A DNA stretch of 64,000 nt, from NCBI GenBank assembly GCA_009760855.2, contig WPIO01000007.1, positions 6,232,501 to 6,296,500 on the forward strand, read 5' to 3'. The notes beneath the pieces were generated by a model that saw only the letters and a program-made list of their open reading frames with translations, did not search any database and had not been told where the DNA came from. Made by a program: the position numbers and the translations under genes. The DNA comes from Cristatella mucedo (lineage: Eukaryota > Bryozoa > Phylactolaemata > Cristatellidae). Positions 16,580-63,176 of this stretch are shown here, piece by piece (within the stretch, counting starts at the first letter, position 1; every line of letters begins with the position of its first letter).

Positions 16580-16690
16580 ACCACACCTTTAGCTCATGTG
16601 CTCCCAAAGCATGGAACTCACCCCGAACTGACGCCGTGACATCCACTGACTCAACCGCATTTAAGAAGAAGCTTAAGACCCTCAAAGCAG
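16580..16690 (+). mobile_element. LINE-A C-terminal fragment
   Basis: GCTCCCAAAGCATGGAACTC and TTTAAGAAGAAGCTTAAGAC match the LINE-A C-terminal codons (KAWNSL ... FKKKLK). It is immediately followed by a SINE1 copy. Confidence 0.6.
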
Positions 16691-16722
16691 ATGCTGCTTC
16701 CATGTGAATTGCCCTGTGTTCG

Positions 16723-16889
16723 GGTGAGCCTCGATGGCGAACTAGGTAAGCTGTTACTTTTCACGACCTCGGGCCAAGGTCGTGGGACTTCGAATTCTGC
16801 AGTGGATGATCCTTTATCACTGCTGCAAGCGGTTGTGATAGCGATAAAGGCTCATCTGTTGCTATATAAAAAAAGACTGTTTGTAGTTT
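16723..16889 (+). mobile_element. SINE1 copy
   Basis: Head GGTGAGCCTCGATGGCGAAC, then CACGACCTCGGGCCAAGGTC, a B box broken by one insertion (GGGACTTCGAATTC), GATCCTTTATCACTG and the tail CTATATAAAAAAAGACTGTT. Confidence 0.8.
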
Positions 16890-17155
16890 GAGTGTATGCC
16901 GGCTCCTCCAATGAGCCTGTGATGTGGCATGGACACAGGCCGGTAACCGCTGGTGACCAGATGGTGGATTCACCACCAGGGTCGGCCGCTGCACAGTTGT
17001 GGTCCTCGATGAATCATCGGGGTCACTCGGGGGACTGGAGGAGTGGAAGGAGACTCTAGTGTGAGAAGGGGGCGAAGGCAGTCGTGCGTCTTGCTGCTAC
17101 GTGCCTTGTACAATAAACCGTTGGCATCGTTCTGGGCCAGCGTTCTGTATGCCGA
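16890..17155 (+). repeat. LTR-like dispersed repeat, copy 1
   Basis: It shares GTATGCCGGCTCCTC, ATGTGGCATGGACACAGGCC, CAGATGGTGGATTCACCA, GGGTCGGCC and a terminal AATAAACCGTTGGC with 58545-58930. A polyadenylation signal near the right end resembles a solo LTR, but no protein-coding interior is present. Confidence 0.55.
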
Positions 17156-17482
17156 ACCACACTGTTAAATCAGCTAGTTTTTTATATGTGCACTCATGCA
17201 AACTGGCACTGTGCACGTTACCACTAATCATATTTACATGTTGACAATGTGCCTTGCATGTTACCGTGCTTATGCGTGCTGACACTGTGCATGCTGCCAC
17301 TAACCACATTTGCATGCTGACCCTGTGCATGTCACCCTTAACCATTTTGTATGATTATCAAGCATGATATAACTCACCATTCAATTGCATTTCCCTTTGC
17401 AGCAAATGTAAAGCGCCTAGAAAGAGATTGAGTTCTCTGAGGGCGCTTTATCGGGTGCATTATTATTATTATTACCTCTAAC
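17156..17482 (+). mobile_element. LINE-A 3' UTR and tail
   Basis: Repeated GCATGCTGAC/GCCACTAACC units are followed by GCAGCAAATGTAAAGCGCC, the hairpin, and an (ATT)n tail at 17460-17475. The short-unit region is longer here than in other copies. Confidence 0.88.
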
Positions 17483-17544
17483 CGTATTCTGCTTGTTGAC
17501 ATTGTACATTTTTCTACTAGCTGCTTAATCATGCTTCCTTTACA

Positions 17545-18150
17545 GCGTATGGTCTGCCACGACTCATTTCAGTGTCTTTGATAGGAACGGTAGAAGGCAG
17601 ATTGGGCTGAAGTTGCTCAAGTTCTCTTGGTCTAGTGTCGCTTTCTTGAGTAGTGGCCTTTTTGAGAGGTGCTGCGACGTTACCTGAGGCTAACGACATA
17701 TTCATGATGTTAGCTATGTATGGCAGCAGAAGATCATTGCATAGCAGAAGCAGGACAGTACGAATAGGGTCAAAAGGTCTAGTTGTCTTGTTTGATTGGG
17801 ATATGAACTTAAGGATGAGATCACTAGCGACCTCCTTGAATGTAGACATTGAGGTGATGCAAGGAATCTAGGGACAGCATTCCAGGGGGGTGCAGCCATC
17901 ATAGGGATAGACACCCTGACCTTGTCTATCTTCTTGACATAGAATCTAGAAAAGCGATCAGCTAGATCATCACAGGGATCATTACGTAAGGAGCTAACAT
18001 GGGAGCCATTAAGGAGATGGTTGATCGCTGACATCAGCATTTTAGGATTATGCATCTGCAATTCAACAATGTTTTTATAGAAGCTACACTTGGCCCTTGC
18101 CAGGATCGATTGGTACGATCTACTGTAGTTCTCTTATGCCTGTCGATAAA
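17545..18150 (-). mobile_element. LINE-A fragment, linker to RT N-terminus
   Basis: On the minus strand it reads MLMSAINHLLNGSHVSSL, NDPCDDLADRFSRFYVKKID and then the segment with KKATTQESDTRP, collinear with 40600-41120 on the plus strand. Frameshifts are present. Confidence 0.8.
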
Positions 18151-18594
18151 TAGACAGTCAGTTCTGTTCTTGTGTATGCTTTGTCAAGCTTGTGCTTAGT
18201 AGATCAAGCTAGTTTAATTACCACAAGTTTGGCTTAGCTTGCTTGTGTCATGTCTCATCTTCTATCCAACTTCAGAGCAATTCCTTCTGAATACCGCTCG
18301 TGTCGTTACCTCAGTTCTCCAAGCTGGTTTATGGCAATAATAATTACATTAACAATACATAAATCATCCATACATCTATATTATGCATTATGCATAGCAC
18401 TTTATGAGAGATAAAATCTCAGTTTAATCAGTCTAAACGCGTCTACTTGGGCTCGCAGGAAACCTGCAAGATGAGAATTACAGAATTTTATCAGGATCTC
18501 TCAAATAAGTGGCTACTGAGTCTGCTGTGGTTCCCATAAAAAGCATGCAAGAGTTTTTAGCAGTATAACGTAGCTAAGTGTTTGCAGATTCGAC

Positions 18595-18725
18595 TGGTGA
18601 TTGTATAGAAATCATTACAGAACAGATCATTACTGAATAGGACGCCTAGATTCCTTACAGATGATGCAGGGGACATTACGGCTCGGCATATTGCCGATAT
18701 TGAGGGTGGGCTTTTAGTTTTTGAT
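18595..18725 (-). mobile_element. Diverged LINE fragment
   Basis: GGACGCCTAGATTCCTTACA followed by GATATTGAGGGTGGGC matches the LINE thumb region (RNLGVIF side) in minus orientation. The stretch 18151-18594 has an AT-rich, LINE-tail-like part near 18400 but nothing firm. Confidence 0.45.
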
Positions 18726-19020
18726 TGACGCTAGGTTAGAATGTAGACAAAGGTTCTAGTGCCGATCGTTATCTCTGCCAAACGCTCCGGCGACATGGCA
18801 CGCCATTTATTATTGAGCCCCACACCTAATGAAGTAATGAAGCCGAGTAAGAGTGGAGCATCGATGTAAGCCTTGCCAAAAACTTGAGCCCCTGTGGCAC
18901 TACCAAGGCCAACCCGCTGCTCAGGCGGCTTATTAGTGAAGCTGTGCAGACCTGTCTCAGTACATTTGGGAAGAAATTAGAAGATTATTATAAGAATATT
19001 TCATTAATAGTGTCCTCTAC

Positions 19021-19196
19021 GCTGGTCTTAGCCCAGGGGCAAGGTGATCGCTCTTCACGACCCAAGTCGTGGGTTCGAGTCCTGCGGCAGGTGACCCTTT
19101 ATTGCCCACTGCAAGCAGTGGTGTAAGCTATTAAGGACGTCTATCCGTTAATTCTTCTGCCGCTATATAAATGAGATTGTTGAATAAACTAGCATG
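19021..19196 (+). mobile_element. SINE1 copy
   Basis: GCTGGTCTTAGCCCAGGGGC (A-box side), CGTGGGTTCGAGTCCTGCGG (intact B box), GACCCTTTATTGCCCACTGC, and the tail CTATATAAATGAGATTGTTG. This is one of the better-kept copies. Confidence 0.85.
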
Positions 19197-20134
19197 CAAC
19201 TTTCAGATTAGCTGCTGATGTCCATGAAATATGTTTTATTATTGAAATACCAATGAAGACTATCCTGTGGATAAAATAATTAAAAAATAAATAAAACGTA
19301 CGATGATTAAACGATATTGATAACCGCAGATTTTGTCAATGCTAATAGTCCGAGGGCTATAGTCAACAGCCACGACTGCACACTATTTTACTTACGTACT
19401 GAGCTGCTGGCCTTTTCTAGCGATCGTGCGGTTAAATGGCTGTAAGCGAGCAACACTTCTTTTCTTACAACTGGTACAATAGATATAATGTGGATTGCCG
19501 AAGCGGTTAGATAAGGATGCTGTTGAGAATGGTTTGGCAAATTGATACCAAATTTGCTTCCGCTATTTGGATTGACACTGGAGATTACTCCGAGATACAA
19601 TTTTCCAGACCCTAGGATGCCTACTTTTCATCGGCAAAAAGATTGCTGCTAAAATTGGTGTGCAATGTAGGATTTACGTACCCCCTAAGCTGGGGCATGG
19701 ACCCGAAGCGCTTGCTTTAGCTTCAATCGGCGTCGTTAAAATACACAGATTTTATCTCTTCGTAAACAATCTAATTTTTGGCATAACAGAGAGATAGAGA
19801 GAGACAGAGAGAGACAGGGAGACAGAGAGAAAGAGAGACCATTGTAATGATGCCCGTATCTGACAGTTCTACCTCTCTTGAAAGGTTCGCAACAGGCTGC
19901 CGACATAGCAATAAACATGTGCCACGAACAACATCGGCAAACTCTCTTGAACCGCTTTCGAATAATAATCATCGGAGGTGCTAACTAATAGGTTCTATGC
20001 ATATATTTTTAGCAAGAGGTCGAAAACTCCGACTATATCATCCAACACTGCATATCTTTTTTAGGCGGCTATTTCTTCGGATTAGCTGTGGAGCTTTGCA
20101 CAGGGCCACAGGTTCTCGGTGCCAATCATAATGA
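19197..20134. other. No gene recognised
   Basis: AT-rich sequence with the GA repeat at 19788-19839. ORFs are under 80 codons without motifs. Confidence 0.4.
19788..19839. repeat. (GA)n-rich imperfect repeat with GACA units
   Basis: The purine-rich tract alternates GAGAGA with GACAG and GATAG units, in the gene-free region between CCDC28 and TENT4. Confidence 0.85.
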
Positions 20135-21330
20135 TTATATTAATAATAATAATAATAATGCACTCGATAAAGCGCCATCAGAGAACTCAATCTCTTTCTA
20201 GGCACTTTACATTTGCTGCAAAGCGAAATGCAATTGAATGGTGAGTAATATTGCAACCGAGTTCCAGGGGTCAGAGGCTAATTCCGCCATACTCCGGCCT
20301 CGCTGCCGCTCGCCATGCCGCCGAGCAAGGGTAAGACGAGAGGCCGTCAGGGTAAACCTCTTTGCAAACAAATGTTAGTTGGGGTCAGTCGGCATCTGCA
20401 GTCCTGTCATTGTACCGACTCTGAATCCAACAGTACGAGCGTACGCCGTCCAAAACCCGGCTGGCTGAGTAACTGCTGGCTAGTCCGAATCGACAACTAC
20501 CACAGTCGTAAGCTTCCACCGAAAGACGCCGACACACGGGCGGGGGATCACGAACACGCTACACGGGGGACGCGGAATATACAAGTCAACAGCGAGCGAG
20601 CTATCCAGCTCCACTCGGGCCTTGGGTACTCGTTCCCTTGCGTGCGTGGCAGCATCGCCGGAGCACGCCTGCACGAATCCAGGTGCATAACTCGGCGAGA
20701 TCGGGAGCCTCCAACACCACGACTTACTTGGCCAACTTCCCGTACCCAAGAGCCCCGGTGACCTCACGTCACCACACATCCGGCAATGCATAGGTCCGAC
20801 CCCGGCCTAGCAGGTGACCCTCATTACAGCCGCCTGTTCCCAGCCAACCAAACCCAGCCTGGGTACAATATCATGCTTGATAAAAAAAAAATGAATAACA
20901 TGATTAGGGGTGACATGCATAGGGTCAGCATGCAAATGTGGTTAGTGGCAGCATGCACAGTGTCAGCACGTAATAAGTACACGATGGACGAATCACAGGG
21001 ACCCACTAAATGCTGTCCTAAATAGGTGTTTTAAAGTTCTTTTTAAAAGTGGTCAAGTCAGGGGATGTTCTGACGCAAGTCGGGAGGGAGTTCCAGGCTT
21101 TGGGAGCATACGAACTAAATGCACGGTCTTCAAAGGATTTGAGGTTTGTACGAGGTATTGGTAGACAGTTGGATTCCGAAAAGCGGGTGGTACGATGCTT
21201 GGCCTGATGGGGGAGTAGATCTGAGAGATAGGCTGGAGCCAGAGAATAAAGTGACCCAAAAGTGAGCGACAAAACCTTGAAGTCCATCCTTTGCTTGACT
21301 GGTAGCCAGTGCAGGTCGGCGAGTATTTAT
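20135..21330 (-). mobile_element. LINE-A copy split by a 0.6 kb insertion
   Basis: Minus-oriented LINE-A: (AAT)n, hairpin and tail at 20135-20251, then, after the insert, 3' UTR and C-terminal coding at 20867-21330 (SYAPKAWNSLPTCVRTSPDL). The two parts are collinear with uninterrupted copies such as 24599-24782 and 52983-53665. Confidence 0.88.
20252..20866. mobile_element. LTR-like insertion within LINE-A, flanked by AATAT duplication
   Basis: The uninterrupted LINE-A reads GAGTAATATCATACTTGAT. Here AATAT occurs on both sides of a 615-bp GC-rich insert that starts TGCAACCGAG and ends CCTGGGTAC(A). A TG..CA boundary and a 4-5 bp duplication fit a solo LTR. It contains a 148-residue plus ORF starting MPPSKGKTRGRQGKP (20315-20761), of unknown family and possibly the start of a Gag-like frame. 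No partner LTR lies in the window. Confidence 0.55.
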
Positions 21331-21592
21331 AGTACTTATCATTATGTAACCTCTATAAACAGTACTTTTTCTACACATTTATAATCTTATTTTAAGCTGA
21401 TTTAACCTGCAATGGCACTGCACCTTAAGCTAAGAAGAAAACTAGACATCGACTGAAATTTGATGGGGTAATATTATTTATCTCTGCTGAGCCTTTGTTA
21501 GGCATAAGTTTAGATTCACAACTGCAAATATATATTGACTCTGATCTCAAAAATAGCTTATTTTTATATAATCAAGTCTTCTTTCGGGAAAA

Positions 21593-22345
21593 ATGAGTCT
21601 AGGAATTCATTTATGTTCAAATAGGCTCATCTTTCGTGAGCGACACACTTGCCACACCACACCACTTCTCGCCGACCTGCACAAGCTCCCAGTCGAGCAG
21701 GGCATGTGCTTCAGAGTTCTGTCACTTCCGTTCAGGTCCCTTCATACTCTGGCTCCAGCCTACCTATCAGAACTACTCCCCTGCCAGGAGCAGAATCGTA
21801 CAACCCGTTGTTCTTATCTGAAATCGTTTAGCCATACCTTGTACGAACCTCTAAACCACTGGGGACCATGCCTATAGTTCATATGCCCCCAAATCCTGGA
21901 ACTGGTAAGCCGTGATGGCACACTGGGTAAGGCGTGCTTTCATGGCCTCGGTCCCGAGGTCGTGGGTTCGATTCCGGTGGTTGGCGATCCTTTATCGGCA
22001 CTGCAAGCGGTGGTGATAGCCGTAAAGGCTCTTCTATCGCTATACAAAAAGAGGCTGTTTAAGCAGCTAGGATTTATTTATTATTTATTATTTTAACTCA
22101 CGACCGACACTCGTCACAACGTCCCTTGACATGACGACATTTAAAAAGAAGCTTAATGAGCACCTGTTTATGACAGCATTTGGTGGGTTTTTGTAATTCG
22201 TCCTTTGTATACAGGTTCCTGCTTACACAATGACTGCTAAACGTTTGGTAATGCTTTAGATGCAGCATCTGTAAAGTGCCTAGAAAGAGATTCGGTTCTC
22301 TAAAGGCGCTATATCAATGTATTATTTGTATTATATACGCGACTT
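21593..22345 (+). mobile_element. LINE-A C-terminus and 3' tail, interrupted by SINE1
   Basis: The first part (21593-21903) has a decayed LLADLHKLPVEQGMCFRVLS stretch. The second (22095-22345) carries the C-terminal FKKKLN codons, 3' UTR, the hairpin AAAGTGCCTAGAAAGAGATT and a short tail. The SINE1 at 21904-22094 separates them. Confidence 0.82.
21904..22094 (+). mobile_element. SINE1 copy, best-preserved, with AACT target duplication
   Basis: Head GGTAAGCCGTGATGGCACAC with an A-box-like TGGCACACTGGG, a perfect B box GGGTTCGATTCC, then GGCGATCCTTTATCGGCACT, AAGCGGTGGTGATAGCC, CGCTATACAAAAAGAGGCTG and a TTTATTTATTATT tail. AACT is duplicated at 21900-21903 and 22095-22098. Confidence 0.92.
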
Positions 22346-22884
22346 TTCAAGTTCAATCGTCCTTTTATGGGCCAATCTAGGTGAACACCTTGTATTTCAG
22401 GGGTTTCTTGCGTGAGTTAAACCGTGTAAGAAATAAATCAAATCTAGGTTAGCAGCTAAACGATTCCATGTATTCGTCAGATCTTGGCTGTGAGTTCCAA
22501 ATAGGATTTAGGGGTAGCCATTCCAAAAAGCTGCTCTGATTCGGCTTTAAAATGACCACCTTGTTGGCTGAATCCGCTTCACAGCTATTGTGCTGGACGA
22601 TTTCACCTTGACCTGCAGCGCATCACTGACTGACTCAGGACGCCGGCTATTTTTGGAGCTGCAGACCACAGCTGTTTGGCTCTACCTAGGCCAATAGACC
22701 CCTGCCAAGGCCACACCAGCTACGGCTGGTCAGAGCTTGATCAGGAAGAAAAGCCACTAGTCTTAAGATTAATATGCATGATGGCTTGCTCAGCCAATAG
22801 TAATCATTTAGGACTACTATATATTGGACCCGTTTATTGCTTGTTCTTTGTCCGCATTTGGATACGGTCCACGTTCTGTTTGTC
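22346..22884. other. No gene recognised
   Basis: No motif-bearing ORF and no close match to the window's repeat families. Confidence 0.4.
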
Positions 22885-23027
22885 GGCTGCGTCGATCGCT
22901 CTTCACAGCCGAGGTCATGGGTTCGAATCCTGCAGTGGGCGATCCTTTATCGCCAACTGAAAGTGCTGGTAATTGCCGTTATGGCTCCTCCGCCGGCATA
23001 AAAAACGAGGCTGTTAAATCATCTACT
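22885..23027 (+). mobile_element. SINE1 copy
   Basis: CACAGCCGAGGTCATGGGTT with B box GGGTTCGAATCC, GGGCGATCCTTTATCGCCAA and a tail ATAAAAAACGAGGCTGTTAA. The A-box side is truncated. Confidence 0.8.
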
Positions 23028-23094
23028 AGTATTTGTTCGCAGTCAAGTCTTTCTGCGTTTAGCCTAATAAAAATTTGAAACTGGCATGTAAATA

Positions 23095-23710
23095 TAAGGC
23101 TAACACAGCCAGGCCGATCCACGCCCTTTTAACATGCCGTCTAGACGTCTCAGCTGGTTACGTATACGCATCTTCGTACCCATGCAACACTACGCTTACA
23201 GTTCGTGTAAACTCTGTAGCTACGCTTTTCTGTCATAAACGTGTCAGCTGCAACTTCTCCCCGATCGGCACAGGCTTCCCATCAAGAATGGTATTGACTT
23301 TAAGGTTCTGTCACACATTGTAGGTCCCCTAATTCAATTGCTCTGACCTGCCAATAAGAAATACTTGCTAATCAAGCTTCCAATCGTAACATCCACTCCC
23401 CTTACTAAGGATGTTCAGCTTCGCCTCTAAGCAACCCTAAATCATTTGCTCCTAAAGCCTGGAACTAGTTCCAGACTGACAACACGACATTCCCTGACTT
23501 GACGACATTTAAAAAAAAGCTAAAAACCACATCAATTCCTCACAGCGTTTGCTCGGTCCACGTGAATTTCCTGTGTGTGCCTATGAGTGCTAAAATTTCG
23601 CATAGTATCACTAGTAAGTTTACGTACCTTCTTTTCAGCGTACTTAAAGGGCTTAAGAATAGATTTAGTTCGCCTTGGGTGCTACATTGATGTTTCAATG
23701 TTATTCCTAG
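23095..23710 (+). mobile_element. Diverged LINE-A C-terminus and 3' region
   Basis: GCTCCTAAAGCCTGGAACTA, GACTTGACGACATTTAAAAA and the hairpin-like AAGAATAGATTTAGTTCGCC at the end follow the LINE-A order. The coding frame is lost. Confidence 0.6.
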
Positions 23711-24359
23711 CAAAGGCCTGATATATCCTGATATATCACGGAATATCGTAGTTTAATTTGCAAAGCTCTAAGTTTAAAAATAAAATGTAATTCAATTTAA
23801 TTCAAAGTATCTTAAATGACAACATGTCCTCTGCTTTGTTGTCATCAAATAACTGCTTCATTGTCACCAAAGAAGTTGTCGTGATTGGAAAATCTGGAGT
23901 TTTCTGAAACTTTGACGAAACGTCACGTATTCATTGAGCCACGGTAGTGCGTACGCTGCTTCCGTTCACGGGCTATCTATGCACGCCTTTACAGAGGCTT
24001 AGCGTAAGGAGCTCGCGGGATGCGGCCCCTAAAGTCGTGCGATGTACTCTTTTTGGTGCATGCGACCTGGTACGATCGGCTGGCTCGACTTAGGTCAAGG
24101 TTCTCCCCCTCCGAAGGTGCAAACCCCTTAAGAAACTCCAAACTACACCTGAGGCTTTTTATCCACCAATCGACCGCAAAAGTGCGAATGACATCGATGG
24201 GCATTTTTATGCGAAATTACTTGACGCTGAAAGAAATCCGCTCTTACTTGATGTGGCCGGCGTTTTTCTCCCATGTAAATTGGTCACGGGCGCTATACAA
24301 ATATAACTAATCGCAGGGTAGCTGCCGGATCTTTGCAAAAGCTCTTCGCTTCCAAATCA
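23711..24359. other. No gene recognised
   Basis: A CpG-richer stretch near 23930-24280 has overlapping 70-96 residue ORFs on both strands, none with recognisable motifs. Confidence 0.35.
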
Positions 24360-24443
24360 CTTTCCGGAGATTCCTGTCCTATCCAGCCTCCTGCATTAGA
24401 GCTGGAGGTTGTGGGCAAGGTTCAAACGGCTATAAATTTGTCT
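24360..24443. repeat. 84-bp repeat, copy 2 (identical to 15359-15442)
   Basis: Same sequence and orientation as copy 1. The neighbouring bases (TCCAAATCA upstream, GCCCGAC downstream) share nothing with copy 1, which bounds the repeat sharply. The element is unidentified. Confidence 0.9.
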
Positions 24444-24598
24444 GCCCGACATTTGACTCACTTAACCCCCTTTCAGCCCTTGTCGACAAAATTAGCACTT
24501 ACATGGCCGTTACCTTCCTAAAGGGTAACGATGAAAAGCCTAATCTGATAGGAATTTGGAATTGGGAAGTCTACTGTCACTGGTCTGATGACTGACCT

Positions 24599-24782
24599 TA
24601 TAATAATAATAATAACAATGCACTTGATAAAGTGCCCTCTGAGAACTCCATCTCTTTCTTGGCGCTTTACATTTGCTGCAAAGGGAAACGCGATTGAATG
24701 GTGAGTAATATCATACTTGATAAACAAACAACATGAATAGCATGGTTAGGGGTGACATGCACAGGGGTCAGCATGCAAGTTA
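24599..24782 (-). mobile_element. LINE-A 3' tail fragment
   Basis: (AAT)n at 24601-24618, hairpin and 3' UTR in minus orientation, ending at GGGGTCAGCATGCAAG. It preserves the uninterrupted target of the 20.25 kb insertion. Confidence 0.88.
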
Positions 24783-25361
24783 TACCTGTTCTGCTCAGCT
24801 TTCCCTTCGCTGCAGTGGACAGCGGTCTTTTTTGCTCACGCGTTTTTTGCGTGCTTAATGAACACGTACATGAATCCGTGCATGTTACTAACCAGGGATC
24901 CCACTAACTGGCGGTCTTAAATGTCTTCATTGGTGGTTTCTCGCACGATACCTTGTTTTATACCTCTAGATTATGAACTCTGAGCTTGACAGCTGAATCT
25001 CGATTAAGGACTACGAGCTTTGCTGCTGAATTAGAACGCTTATGAAATAACCCCGACAATCCAAGGCTAATGCGCAGCATTATGTACAATTATGCACTAT
25101 AAGGACTATTGTCTGACTTATGACCTGCCCTTTATATAAGGCTTGCGCCTGACCGCAGCTGCTCTCTTGGAGCAATGGTCAACCGGTCGGTGTGTCTAAG
25201 GCCTCGCTCGAGCTGCTGTTAGTGAGCGTGCTGGAAGTCACCTGCGAGCATCAGCCGTAAAGTACGGTGTTGTACTTTTACCAATACGGTGTTGTTGCTA
25301 GCGTTGTGTGTAGAATATCGAGCGTTGCATTTTTATCGTCGGTGTATTATTGCTAGCTTCA
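24783..25361. other. No gene recognised
   Basis: The first 180 bases may be a worn LINE-C 3' fragment (GTGCATGTTACTAACCAGG, GTCTTCATTGG). The rest resembles nothing in the window. Confidence 0.3.
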
Positions 25362-25495
25362 GGTCGGACCAGCGGTCTAGACGCTCGCCCCCACCAAGGT
25401 CTGGCTGAGGTCACGGGATCAAGCCCAATGGCTCATGTGAAGCACCTGAATAGAGATTAATTTCTCTTGGGGAGCTATACAAATAAATTATATTT
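25362..25495 (+). mobile_element. SINE2 copy
   Basis: tRNA-like head GGACCAGCGGTCTAGACGCT, CACCAAGGTCTGGCTGAGG, B-box area GGTCACGGGATCAAGCCC, then the LINE-like 3' part GAAGCACCTGAATAGAGATT and AATTTCTCTTGGGGAGC, tail AAATAAATTAT. Confidence 0.8.
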
Positions 25496-25499
25496 AATC

Positions 25500-26195
25500 T
25501 TATTATCTTATTATTAGGTCTTTGCACATCGCACGCCGTTTCGCCGCTACCCGAACTAAGGTTTGTCACTCAATTTTAGGTCCCTTCCTTATTTGGACTC
25601 CAGCCTACCTATCAGATCTACTCCCCCACCCGGCTGAGCATCGTATCGTCCACTTTTCGGAATCTAAATATTTACCTATACCTCGTACAAACCTCAAATC
25701 CTTAGGAGACCGTGCCTGCCGAACTGGTTTGGTCCAGTGATAAAGGTGCTCGCCCCGACCAAGGTCTGGCTGAGGAGGCATAAGTGAAGCGCCTGAGTAC
25801 TGATTAAGTTCTCTTAGGGCGCTATTCTAATGACTATATTTTTTCATTTTGTTAGCTCCTAAAGTCTGAAACTCACTCCCAACTTGCGTCCCGAAATCTC
25901 CTTGCTTGACCACATTTAAAACTAAAATGCATCTCTTTATCGTTGCATTGAGAGGATCCCAACGACTAAACCTTTATGTGCTTATGCGTGCTGACTTTGT
26001 GCCAGCTGCCACTAACCATGCTTGCATGCTGACCCTTTGCATGTCACCTCTAACCATGCTGTTATTGTTGTTTATTGAGCATTCTACCACTAACCGTTCG
26101 ATCGCGTTTCCTTTGCTGCAAATGTAAAGTGCCTAGAAAGAGATCGAGTTCTCTGAGAGCGCTATATCAAATGTATTATTATAATATAGTGAGCG
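25500..26195 (+). mobile_element. LINE-A C-terminus and 3' tail, interrupted by SINE2
   Basis: Coding relics YLSDLLPHPAEHR and PRTNLKSLGDRAC precede the SINE2 at 25718. After it, TTGACCACATTTAAAACTAA, the 3' UTR and the hairpin AAAGTGCCTAGAAAGAGATC lead into ATTATTATAAT. Confidence 0.82.
25718..25848 (+). mobile_element. SINE2 copy inside LINE-A
   Basis: GCCGAACTGGTTTGGTCCAG starts the tRNA-like head. The B-box area is deleted. The 3' part AAGCGCCTGAGTACTGATTA then AGTTCTCTTAGGGCGC keeps the outer stem of the hairpin. Confidence 0.8.
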
Positions 26196-26224
26196 TCGTG
26201 CGGTCATAACAATTGCATGTAAAT

Positions 26225-26373
26225 AAATATAAATATAATTCATTTATATAGCGCCCTAAGAGAACTTAATCTCTATTCAGGTGCTTCACATATGCCTCGG
26301 GGCTCGAGCCCACGTCCTCAGTCAGACCTTGGTAGGGGCGAGCACCTTAACCGCTAGACCAAACCAGCTCGGC
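26225..26373 (-). mobile_element. SINE2 copy
   Basis: On the minus strand: GCCGAGCTGGTTTGGTCTAG, CGGTTAAGGTGCTCGCC, GGGCTCGAGCCCC, then GTGAAGCACCTGAATAGAGA and AGTTCTCTTAGGGCGC, tail ATAAATGAATTATA. It is nearly complete. Confidence 0.85.
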
Positions 26374-26532
26374 AATTAGCCCTTATTTGTTGTGTCTCTT
26401 GCATCGAGATGTAAAGCGCCAGAATAACGATTTGCTTCTTTAAAGTGACCGTACAATGACCTATTATTATGTTCGTCATTATAATTATTAGACTCGTGGT
26501 GGCCGACTAAGGGTGAATCGGAAGTTAGTTGG
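26374..26532. other. Worn LINE tail upstream of TENT4
   Basis: GAGATGTAAAGCGCCAGAAT and a later TATTATTATG run suggest a decayed plus-strand LINE-A tail at 26395-26490. The TENT4 promoter region begins after it. Confidence 0.35.
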
Positions 26533-26540
26533 TGACGTCA
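26533..26540. promoter_or_regulatory. Consensus CRE/ATF palindrome upstream of TENT4
   Basis: TGACGTCA is a perfect CREB/ATF palindrome 334 bases before the TENT4 start codon, embedded in GTGACGTCATCAC. Its distance fits a core promoter. Occupancy is inference. Confidence 0.4.
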
Positions 26541-26873
26541 TCACATTCCTTCATAATTACGAGCGATTTCATTATCCGGGATTGTGGCTGCCGGTGGGCA
26601 AAAGAGGTTCCTAGCAGCCGCATATTAAGATTTCAATCAACTCTTCAATTGTCACCGTTTTAAATTTGATGCACAATTTTTGCGGTGGAATATTTCAATG
26701 CGTATTTAAGCAATGTACGGGAGCAGTGGGGCCACCCACGATATCTTGGGTGATGGGAGTGGGCGGGACGGAAATAATAATTTTGCACATGCGCACCGAA
26801 ACCGCGTTGGCTATTTCGTCCCACGGCTTTGCAGTTGTGCAACGCAACGCCGGCCGGTCGTCGTAGACAGTGC

Positions 26874-63176
<36,303 letters not shown>

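Noticed and set aside
21940-22000. tRNA gene at the B-box match
   Set aside because: The tRNA-like part is one end of SINE1, continues into the SINE body, and cannot fold into a full cloverleaf that I can see.
23930-24320. CpG-richer stretch as a promoter or exon
   Set aside because: No conserved peptide or convincing splice sites; the nearest gene start is 2.5 kb away.
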